64,000 bases of DNA, taken from Campylobacter showae (GTDB lineage: Bacteria; Campylobacterota; Campylobacteria; Campylobacterales; Campylobacteraceae). Below the pieces are notes generated by a model. It saw only the letters and a list, made by a program, of their open reading frames with translations, did not search any database and was not told the origin of the DNA. Shown one piece after another: positions 44,265 to 52,900 of the stretch. The stretch is from positions 1,550,001 through 1,614,000 of the forward strand of contig NZ_UWOK01000001.1 in the NCBI RefSeq assembly GCF_900573985.1. The letters run 5' to 3'. The position numbers were made by a program, and so were the translations under genes. How positions within the stretch are numbered: position 1 is the first letter of the stretch; every line of letters starts with the position of its first letter.

Positions 44265-45413
44265 TTACGCCTCCTCCTTGTCTTTAGCAAAAATGCTTAT
44301 CGCGGCGTGCGCTGCTATACCGATGCCTGCGAGCGCCAGCACTCCGATGCCGATTTTATCGCTGACGTTATCGGCGCCTAGACCCAAAACCGTGTTAAAC
44401 AGCCTATCTGCCATCGGCTCCTCAAAAGGCCCCATCGTATCCCAAAAATCAGGCTCCGAGCAACCTATGCATCCGTGGCCTGCTTGCACCGGCCAGCTAG
44501 TGTGCTGATTAAATCTCTCGCGCGAGCAGTTATTAAACGTATATGGGCCTTTGCAGCCGACTTTATAGAGGCAGTAGCCGTTTTTTGCGCCCTCGTCGCC
44601 AAAGGTCTGCACGAACTCGCCCGCGTCAAAATGCCCTCTTCGCTCGCAAAGATCGTGAATCCTAAGTCCGTAAGCCCATTTTGGACGGTTAAATACGTCA
44701 AGTGCGGGCAAAGTACCGAAAAGTATGTAGTGAAGGACGTTGCCCACGATATTTTTCTCGCTAGGAGGACAGCCCGGGACGTTTATAACGGGTTTTGAGG
44801 TTACTTTTGATAGACCGACGGAATTTGACGGATTAGGCCTTGCAGCTTGCACTCCGCCAAAGCTCGAACAGGTACCGATGGCAAATATCGCCGCGGCGTT
44901 CTCGCTTGCGTGCTTTGCGTGATGAAGTCCGCTAAGGCCTAAAGGACCGACAGTTAGATAGTTCTCCGTCTCGCCCGTAGGTATGCCGCCTTCAACCAGC
45001 AGGATGTATCTGTCTTTGTATTTTTCAATGGCGCTTTCTAGATTTTCCTCAGCTTGCCAGCCTGCCGCAGCCATCACGGTTTCGTGATACTCGAGGCTGA
45101 TGTAGTCAAAAATCAAGCTATCTATACTCGGCGCATCGGTGCGAAGCAAACTCTCGCTGCATCCCGTGCACTCGGCCATATGTAGCCAGATCACGGGCAA
45201 TCTATCGCTAAGCTCGGCGGCTCTAGCCACGGTTGGCGCCATCGACGCAGGCAGCGCCATAAACGCCGTCATCGCGCCCGCCCATTTCATAAAGTCGCGC
45301 CTGCTAAATCCGCTTTTCTTTAAAGCTTCGCCGATCGATCCGTTTTTTAGGGTTGGAAGCGCGGCAAGCACGTTAAGCCTCTCGTTTATCCTAACTAGGA
45401 CATCATCTCTCAT
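44265..45413 (-). CDS. hydA: Uptake [NiFe]-hydrogenase small subunit
   Basis: Electron-transfer subunit with three iron-sulphur clusters, 382 aa. The twin-arginine signal SRRDFMKWAG has Arg38-Arg39 and a probable cleavage after VARA (residue 65). ECTGCSESLLR gives proximal-cluster cysteines. GCPPSEKNIVGN, CERRGHFDAGEF and HGCIGCSEPDFW supply the others. A C-terminal helix (IGIGVLALAGIGIAAHAAI) anchors it to the membrane. It is first in hydABCDE, with an AAGGAGAG ribosome-binding site. Confidence 0.97.
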   Translation of the reverse strand: MRDDVLVRINERLNVLAALPTLKNGSIGEALKKSGFSRRDFMKWAGAMTAFMALPASMAPTVARAAELSDRLPVIWLHMAECTGCSESLLRTDAPSIDSLIFDYISLEYHETVMAAAGWQAEENLESAIEKYKDRYILLVEGGIPTGETENYLTVGPLGLSGLHHAKHASENAAAIFAIGTCSSFGGVQAARPNPSNSVGLSKVTSKPVINVPGCPPSEKNIVGNVLHYILFGTLPALDVFNRPKWAYGLRIHDLCERRGHFDAGEFVQTFGDEGAKNGYCLYKVGCKGPYTFNNCSRERFNQHTSWPVQAGHGCIGCSEPDFWDTMGPFEEPMADRLFNTVLGLGADNVSDKIGIGVLALAGIGIAAHAAISIFAKDKEEA

Positions 45414-45735
45414 GTTCTCTCTCCTTGGAGTGAAATTTGCATTTTGGCATGTTTGATAAAAGAGTAAATTTGTCTTTAATTATTATCAAATAGCTTTAAA
45501 TATTGAAATATTACAACTAAAATTTAAAATTCTATATTTAGCAAAAGAACTAGTTTTAATAATTAAGTATATTGTTATTTTAGTGATATTTTTGCAAAGA
45601 AAACTCTAAAAATAATTAAAGTATAAAAAGATAAATTTAATAAAGTATTTTTACATTTTGATATTTTAAAACCAAAATCGCCCTATTTCTTAATTGGTTT
45701 CAAGGCTTTAAAATTTGAAATGCAAATTTACGGCG
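45414..45735. other. 322-bp very AT-rich region upstream of hydA
   Basis: No gene is seen. The stretch from about 45465 to 45700 is much more AT-rich than its surroundings and must carry the hydABCDE promoter. Candidate features are a TAATAATT word on the minus strand near 45479-45486 as a -10 region, AATATTGAAATATT at 45498-45511, and AATAA/TTATT arms near 45560-45580. NikR or another regulator could bind here, but none of these sites matches a known operator convincingly. Confidence 0.5.
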
Positions 45736-46122
45736 TCAAATTTTACTCTGGCCGCCTTGCATTTCTAAAATTCGCGCGCTTATTTGCATTATCTGCGCAA
45801 ACACCGCTCCCTTTTGCGTTTCAAGCGATGCCGCCATATCCTTTGCGTATGGATTTTTGCTCGCTTTTACTCGCTTTATCGCGGCTTCAAGCTCTTTTAG
45901 CCGTTTTTGTAGTTTTTCTAGCTGTTTTTTTAGGATATCTGCGCTGCTTTCGCCCTCGTTTGCGTCGCTGAGAGAATTTGACGCATCGCTAAAAATATCG
46001 CCCCTATCGCCGCTTTTTAAATTTAGCGCGCCCGCGTTTAAATTTACTGCGCTAGTCGCTGCAGAGCTTTTGCCGACGCTCATCAAATTTGAGTTTAAAT
46101 TTATGTTTAGTTTTACATCCAT
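45736..46122 (-). CDS. Unknown coiled-coil protein
   Basis: Not recognised. A 128-aa protein from the ATG at 46122, which has AAAGG upstream; the open frame extends to 46260 without better support. Residues 1-55 are Asn/Ser-rich and low complexity (KLNINLNSNLMSVGKSS). Residues about 60-95 are a strong coiled coil (LKKQLEKLQKRLKELEAAI), followed by a helical C-terminus with KDMAASLETQKGAVFAQIMQ. No signal peptide. It resembles small FlaG/FliJ-like accessory proteins only in general character. Confidence 0.6.
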   Translation of the reverse strand: MDVKLNINLNSNLMSVGKSSAATSAVNLNAGALNLKSGDRGDIFSDASNSLSDANEGESSADILKKQLEKLQKRLKELEAAIKRVKASKNPYAKDMAASLETQKGAVFAQIMQISARILEMQGGQSKI

Positions 46123-46270
46123 CGCCGCACCTTTAAATTTAAAAGTATATCGGCAAATTTGAGTAAAATTTAAGGCGCAACCGTAAATTTCGCTCTCAAA
46201 TTTATGGATTTTAAAGAAGGCTCGGCAAAATCGCCCAAATCCCGCCGAGCTCAAAAGCAAAGCGCCAAAT

Positions 46271-47698
46271 TTACTCCTTCGGCGCGATCATATCCTCAGG
46301 CACTACCCACGCGTCAAATTCCTCGGCGGTTAGTATGCCTGATTTTATCGCTTCTTCGCGTAGCGTCGTGCCGTTATGATGCGCGGTTTTGGCGATCTTG
46401 GCGGCATTTGCGTAGCCGATGTGCGGATTTAGCGCGGTTACGAGCATTAGACTCTCATGCAGCAGTTTGTCGATTTTCGCGGCGTTTGCCGCGATACCGC
46501 AAGCGCAGTGTTTATCGAAGCTATTCATAGCGTCGCTTAGCAGGCGGATGCTTTGGATGAGGTTGTACGTAAGCACCGGCTTAAAGACGTTTAGCTCGAA
46601 GTTTCCTTGGCTTGCGGCGACGGAGATCGCGACGTGGTTGCCCATCACCTGTGCGGCTACCATCGTGACGGCTTCGCACTGCGTCGGATTTACCTTGCCC
46701 GGCATTATCGAGCTTCCAGGCTCGTTTTCGGGGATGTTTATCTCGCCGATACCGCATCTTGGCCCGCTTGCCAGCCAGCGCACGTCGTTTGCGATCTTCA
46801 TCAAATTTGCCGCCAGGCCGTTTAGCGCGCCGCTTAAAAATACCTCGGCGTCGTGGCTGGTTAGGCCGTGAAATTTATTCGGATGGGATTTAAATTTAAA
46901 CGCCGTGCCCGTTAGCGCATTTAGCTCGTCGCTTACCATCTCGCTAAATTTCGGGTGCGAGTTTAGCCCCGTGCCCACCGCGGTACCGCCGATAGCAAGC
47001 TCCTCTAAAAACGGCACGGTAGCTAGGATCTGCGCCTTGCTCGCCTTTAGCATATGCGCGTAGCCGCTAAATTCCTGCCCGAGCGTGAGCGGCGTAGCGT
47101 CTTGCAGGTGAGTGCGGCCGATCTTTACGATCCCCGCAAACTCGGCGGTCTTTTTATCCAGCGTCGCTTCAAGTTTTTCGATCGCGGGCAGTAGCTTTTT
47201 TTGAAGCTCGAGCACAAAGGCTATTCGCATCGCTGTAGGATAGGTGTCGTTTGAGCTCTGGCCTTTATTTACGTGATCGTTTGGATGCACGAATTTCGCG
47301 TCTCTCGCGTCCAGCGCCGCCTTATCGCGGAAATTTAGCCCCAAAATCTCCATTGCGCGGTTTGAAACGACCTCGTTTAGATTCATATTCGACTGCGTAC
47401 CCGAGCCCGTCTGCCACACGACTAGAGGGAAATTTCCGTCCAGTTTGCCGTTTAAAATTTCATCGCACGCCTGCGCTATCGCCTCGGTGCGAGGCTCGTC
47501 TAGGCGGCCTAGCTTGCGATTAACCAGCGCGCACGCCTTTTTTAGATAGGCAAAGCCCTCTATGACCTCCCTTGGCATCGTCTCCAGCCCCACTCCGATC
47601 TCGAAATTTTCATGGCTGCGCTGCGTCTGCGCACCCCAATATTTCTCATTTGGAACCTTTACCTCGCCCATCGTGTCTTTTTCTATTCTATATTCCAT
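46271..47698 (-). CDS. fumC: Fumarate hydratase class II
   Basis: Reversible hydration of fumarate to malate, 475 aa, iron-independent. [20 protein letters not shown] and [20 protein letters not shown] are substrate-site regions, and [16 protein letters not shown] is the family signature; VNPTQCEA favours fumarase over aspartase. An AAGGAGAT ribosome-binding site precedes the ATG. It feeds malate dehydrogenase. It is divergent from pbpC. Confidence 0.95.
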   Translation of the reverse strand: MEYRIEKDTMGEVKVPNEKYWGAQTQRSHENFEIGVGLETMPREVIEGFAYLKKACALVNRKLGRLDEPRTEAIAQACDEILNGKLDGNFPLVVWQTGSGTQSNMNLNEVVSNRAMEILGLNFRDKAALDARDAKFVHPNDHVNKGQSSNDTYPTAMRIAFVLELQKKLLPAIEKLEATLDKKTAEFAGIVKIGRTHLQDATPLTLGQEFSGYAHMLKASKAQILATVPFLEELAIGGTAVGTGLNSHPKFSEMVSDELNALTGTAFKFKSHPNKFHGLTSHDAEVFLSGALNGLAANLMKIANDVRWLASGPRCGIGEINIPENEPGSSIMPGKVNPTQCEAVTMVAAQVMGNHVAISVAASQGNFELNVFKPVLTYNLIQSIRLLSDAMNSFDKHCACGIAANAAKIDKLLHESLMLVTALNPHIGYANAAKIAKTAHHNGTTLREEAIKSGILTAEEFDAWVVPEDMIAPKE

Positions 47699-47732
47699 GC
47701 CTTTATCTCCTTTGCTTAGATTAGTATTTGAA

Positions 47733-47738
47733 ATTATA
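47733..47738 (-). promoter_or_regulatory. Putative -10 box of fumC
   Basis: The minus strand reads TATAAT 35 bp upstream of the fumC ATG, giving a leader of about 28 bases with a clear AAGGAG. Confidence 0.5.
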
Positions 47739-47787
47739 TATCAATTATCATAAATTTAATCTTTCGAGATTTTACGCGCAAATTCGA

Positions 47788-47793
47788 TATAAT
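47788..47793 (+). promoter_or_regulatory. TATAAT seven bases upstream of pbpC ATG
   Basis: A perfect TATAAT ends six bases before the ATG at 47800 and no Shine-Dalgarno sequence lies between. If used, transcription would start at or next to the A of the ATG, making a leaderless mRNA. Confidence 0.4.
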
Positions 47794-47799
47794 CGCGAA

Positions 47800-49968
47800 A
47801 TGAAAAGAGTTTTAGCTAAATTTATCAAATTTTCCGCCGCCTTTGCCCTGCTTTGCTTTGTAGCTTTTTTGGTGCTCGACTTTGCCTATCCGCTTGACAC
47901 GAAAGCGCTAAAGCGGGAAAATTCGTTCATACTTTTTGATAAAAACGGCCGTATCGTCGCCCTTCGGCCTAGCAGCGACGAAATTTGGAGATTTGAGGCT
48001 AAAAACATACCGCAGACGCTAAAAGATAGCGTTCTTTTGTTTGAGGATAAATTTTTCTACTACCACATCGGCGTAAATCCCTTTGCCATGATTCGCGCGA
48101 CCGCGCACAACCTCACGCACAAAAACCGTATCGGCGCCTCCACTATCACGATGCAAGTCGCGCGCATGATGAAGCGAGAGGAGCGTACCTACGCGAATAA
48201 ATTTAAAGAGATCTTTACCGCGCTTCAGCTGGAGTGGCACTATAGCAAGGACGAGATTTTAAATTTTTATTTTAATCTCGCTCCATACGGCGGAAATATC
48301 GAGGGCGCGGCGGCTGCGGCGAGGTTTTATTTTGGTAAAGATTTAAGCGAGCTTAGTATCGCCGAGTGCGCGCTTTTAAGCACGATCCCAAAAAATCCAA
48401 ACGCCAACCGCCTAGATAAAAAATCAAACATCAACGCGCTAAAAAACCGCGTCGCAAAGCTGCTTTATAAAGCAGGCGTGATAGATCAAAGCGCATTCCA
48501 AAGAGCGCAAAGAGAGCCTTTTAAAAACAAACGCTACGACGCCGTTTATAAGGCCAGACACTACGCCACGCAAGCTCTAAAAAACGGCGTTACGCACTCG
48601 AATTTAGATCTAAATTTGCAAATTTTACTCGAAAACGCGCTAAAAAATACGGCAACCTCGCTAAAATCAAAAGACGCCTACAACGCCGCGGGGATAATCA
48701 TCGATAACAAAAATATGAGCGTAGCGGCATACGTGGGCTCGCACGACTGGCACGCTCCGCAGGGGCAAAACGATGGCGTAACGATGAGTAGAAACGTGGG
48801 CTCGACGCTAAAGCCGTTTATATTTTCGCTAGGACTTGACGAGGGTTTCATCACGCCAAAAAGCCAGATGATAGATACAGAAATTTTCCTCGGAGAGTAC
48901 GCACCCAAAAACTACGACAGCAGGTTTTTTGGCATCATCTCAGCGACCGAGGCGCTAGCGCTTAGCCTAAATATCCCGGCCGTTAGCCTAAACAACAAAT
49001 TAGGCGAAAACTCTCTTTACGAGCTGCTTTCTCGCGTGCATTTGGTGAGCAATTCAAAGGAATTTTACGCCGACAGTATCGCACTTGGAAGTGCGGAAAT
49101 GAGCCTGCTAAGCTTAGCCCACCTCTACACTATCTACGCAAACGGCGGCGAGCTAAAACCTCTTGAAGTCGCGGGCAAGACGCTACTAGGCTACGGACGG
49201 CTAATCAGCCCGCAAAGCGCGTATCTAACCTCAAAAATGCTCTCAAGCGCGTCAAGAAGCTACCTGGGCGTTGCGTGGCAATACGCAAAAGACACGCCTC
49301 AAATCGCCTTTAAAACCGGCACCAGCTACGGCTCGCGCGATATCTATACGATCGGCGTAAATAACGACTACACGGTCGCGGTTTGGTTTGGTAACTTTAA
49401 CGGCAAAAAGACGCAAAATTTAAGCGGATTTAGCGACGCGTCTCGCACGGTTTTTGACGTCTTTAAACTGCTTGCTCAAAAGCAAAAATTATCTTTCATG
49501 AACGCGCCAAGCGGCATAGAGAGCAAGAAAACCTGCCTTGACGCATTTAAATTTAAAGAGTGTAGAGACGAGGAGGACGACTGGCTGATAGAGGGCGTTG
49601 CGCCAAAGGATATCTGCGAGAGTATCAGGGGCGACGAAGTAGGATTTTTACTAAAAAACGGCGCGATTACTCAAGAAGATATCAAAGAAAGTCCTTGTTA
49701 CTATAAATTTAAAAGCTATAAACCTCTCGTTGCAACGCCGTCAAATAATCAAATTCTGCTAAGCGATGAAAATTTAACTAAAGTTATGCTAAAATGTTAC
49801 GCGTATATCGGAGATGAGATATATATCAAGATAGATGAAAACGAGTGGGAAAAAGTAAACAACGCGAGCGAAAATACATTAAATTTAACGCAAGGCAAAC
49901 ATAAGCTCGGGTGTCTGGACGAAAATTCTAATTTAAGCGAAATCAATATCGAAATAAGGAGGTTTTAA
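47800..49968 (+). CDS. pbpC: Penicillin-binding protein 1C
   Basis: Bifunctional peptidoglycan glycosyltransferase/transpeptidase, about 722 aa from ATG 47800; an upstream open frame to 47728 is not supported. After one N-terminal helix, the GT51 domain carries LLFEDKFFYYHIGVNPFAM and TITMQVARMM. The transpeptidase has the active serine in VGSTLKPFIF and KTGTSYGSRD. The last ~90 residues form the BiPBP_C domain typical of PBP1C. Its stop overlaps the alpha-2-macroglobulin start by one base, a conserved partnership. Confidence 0.95.
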   Translation: MKRVLAKFIKFSAAFALLCFVAFLVLDFAYPLDTKALKRENSFILFDKNGRIVALRPSSDEIWRFEAKNIPQTLKDSVLLFEDKFFYYHIGVNPFAMIRATAHNLTHKNRIGASTITMQVARMMKREERTYANKFKEIFTALQLEWHYSKDEILNFYFNLAPYGGNIEGAAAAARFYFGKDLSELSIAECALLSTIPKNPNANRLDKKSNINALKNRVAKLLYKAGVIDQSAFQRAQREPFKNKRYDAVYKARHYATQALKNGVTHSNLDLNLQILLENALKNTATSLKSKDAYNAAGIIIDNKNMSVAAYVGSHDWHAPQGQNDGVTMSRNVGSTLKPFIFSLGLDEGFITPKSQMIDTEIFLGEYAPKNYDSRFFGIISATEALALSLNIPAVSLNNKLGENSLYELLSRVHLVSNSKEFYADSIALGSAEMSLLSLAHLYTIYANGGELKPLEVAGKTLLGYGRLISPQSAYLTSKMLSSASRSYLGVAWQYAKDTPQIAFKTGTSYGSRDIYTIGVNNDYTVAVWFGNFNGKKTQNLSGFSDASRTVFDVFKLLAQKQKLSFMNAPSGIESKKTCLDAFKFKECRDEEDDWLIEGVAPKDICESIRGDEVGFLLKNGAITQEDIKESPCYYKFKSYKPLVATPSNNQILLSDENLTKVMLKCYAYIGDEIYIKIDENEWEKVNNASENTLNLTQGKHKLGCLDENSNLSEINIEIRRF

Positions 49969-52900
49969 TGCGTTTCAGGTTGATCGGCTTAAGCCTAAGC
50001 TGCATTTTGGCGGCAAATTTAAGCGCCTTTACGCTTGACGGTTCAAGCAAGGCGTTAGACGATGGCTCAGTAAGCATTGGCGTCAAGTATGCCCAAAACG
50101 AACAGTCTCTCATCGGCAAGGTCACGCACAAAAAAATAATCGAGTGCGCGCCCGAGATAACGGGAGCCTTTGAGTACGGATCAAGCCAGATTTTCTTTTA
50201 CCCTAAAAAGCCTCTTGCAAAAGGCATAAGCTACTCGTGCAAAAAAGGCGATAGTAAGGTTAAATTTTACGGCGGAGACTTCGTACTATCAAACATGATA
50301 GAGTACTCTGGAGATACCTTTTTAGCGGTATTTAACGATAATGTTAGCGAGGATGAGTTTGCCGCGAATTTTAAAATTTACGACAAGCAAAATTTGGCCA
50401 AGCAAAACATCAAATATAAAATCGTAGCCAAAACGCCTAAAAGTTTTCAGATAAAGTTACTTGAAAGCGGAGATAATTTGGTATTTGCGATCTCAAAAAA
50501 TCTCAAAAACGCTTCGGGCGTAAATTTGGCCGACGATTTTGAAGTCGTGCAAAAAGTTTCAAATCCCGATGAAAATTTCGTCGATAAGCCAAAAGCCAAG
50601 ACTATGTTTTTAAACGAAGTCGAAGGCATTAGCCTAGATAACGGCAAACTAGCGGCTAGACTCTATCTTAAAGATTGGATAGATTCTGATAATATTAAAA
50701 AATTTATCAAGGTCGATGGCGTAAATAGCTTTGAAGTTGGCGAAATGGAGTACACTAGCCACCAAGACCCAGACGGCGAGTATTACTACTATTATATCGA
50801 CATTACCAGTAAAGACTTCAAACCGCAGACAACATACAAAGTCACCTTTTATAAGGGCTTTGGCGACGACTACTCAATGCTACGAGAAAACTCCTCATTT
50901 AACGTCGCTTTTGGCGATCTAAAGCCGTTTTTGGAGTTTACCGATAGCGGCACGTATATGTCTAACCTGGGCGAGATCGGCATAAAAAGCGTAAACACAA
51001 ACACCGCTAAAGTCGTCGTCGAAAAGCTAAAAGAGCAAAATTTAAGATACTTTTTAAATTTCACCGAGACTCCTTTAGATAACTACGCCGAGGAAGTAGC
51101 TAGCAAAAACTACGAGATCGGCGGCGCTCAAAACGAAATGCAAAAAAGCAAGATCAAGCTTGACTTTGCCGAGGGCGGAGATGGAGTTTATCTAGTCACG
51201 GTCTACTACGACAAAGACAAAAGCGTACAAAAAGCGGTCTATCTAACCGATATCGGCCTAAGCATGAAGGTTTCAAAAGACGAGGTATTTTTATTTGCCA
51301 ACCGCTTGAGTAAAAACGAAGTGGTCGCAAACGCAGACGTCAAAATTTACTCCACTAAAAACAATCTCATCGCAAGCGGCATCACAAACGACGAAGGCGT
51401 GTTTAAATTTAATAAAAAAGACATCGGCAAAGACGTCTCAAGCGCAGTTTTAACGCTAGGTAAAGAGCAAAGCTTCATCGCGCTATCGCAAAACAAACGC
51501 CTAAACGAGGAGTCAAATTTAGACGCCAAAGATAGAAGCGAAACGTATAGCGCGTATTTGCACTTTGCTAGCAACATCATCCGCCCGCAGGAAAACATAA
51601 AAGGCGAGATCATCATCAAAAACGCGCTGTTTAAGAGCCTCTCAAACATGCCCGTTAAGCTAAAAATCAGAGATCCGCAAAACAAAGTGATCCTAAATAA
51701 AGGCGTAAACACCACCGAGCTTGGCGTGATAAATTTCGACGAGCCGGTAAACTCAGGACTAACCGGAACTTTTAAATTTGAAGTGATCTTTGCAAATAAA
51801 ATCATCGATAGCTACGACTTTTCAGTCGAGTCTTTCACTCCGCAACGCATCAAAAACGAAGTTAAGCTAGATAAGCAAATTTACGCTCTAGACGATCTAA
51901 TAGACGTAAAACTACAAAGCAACTACCTTTTTGGCGGAGCGGCAGCTAATTTAGAAGGCGACGTGGCGTTAAATTTATATCAACAAGATTACAAAAACGA
52001 TAAATTTAAAGAGTATAAATTTAGCAACGGCGAATACGCGGCAAACGGTCTAGATCAGTTTACTAAACCAGTCACTCTAGACAACGAAGGCAAAGGCGCG
52101 ACTGCGTTTAAGCTACAAAATAAAGGCAAAATCGCAAGTATTTTAAAAGGCACCGCGGTATTTACCATTAACGACGACGGCAAAAACGTGAGCGCTAGCA
52201 ACGACTTTAGCGTATATCCTTTTGACGTGATGGTCGGCGTCAGAGCAAACGACACCTATATCGACGCAAACTCCAAACTAACGCTAAATTTCGTCAGCGT
52301 CGACCCGCTTAAAGACGAGGAGCTAAAAGATAGACAAAAAGCCGTCGAGATCAAAAAAGCGATCTGGGAATACAACTACGACAAAGAAGGCTATCTAAAA
52401 TGGAACAAACGCTACGAAAAGGTCTTTAGCGATACTCTTAGCGGTAACGAATTCGTTTATGATTTTAGTCAAAGCGGCGACTTTATAGTCGTGGTTTCCG
52501 ATATCCTAAGCGGTCACTCGGCAAATTTAGATATATATGTTAGCGGCTGGGATTACGGCGGCACGTTGCAACCGACAAAAGAGCTAGCTAAAGCCAAAAT
52601 CAAGCTAAACCAAAAAGTCTATAAAAAAGGCGACTCGCTAAACGTAGACGTTAGCTCTGTGCTAAAAAGCGGCATCGGCATCATCACGGTCGAGTCAGAA
52701 AACGTCAAAAAGTATAAAGTCGTAAATATCCAAAACAACGTCGCAAACGCTAAATTTGACCTTGATTTCGACTTTGAGGGACTTTACGTCACGGCATCCA
52801 TCATGCGCGTAGCCGATAACGACGTCTTGCCGTTTAGAACCTACGATAAAGTCTATGCAAAAGCGGATAAATCATACCGAGCGACAAACGTCAGCATCGA

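Noticed and set aside
44053..44508. 151-aa plus-strand open frame over hydA/hydB
   Set aside because: Antisense to two conserved hydrogenase genes.
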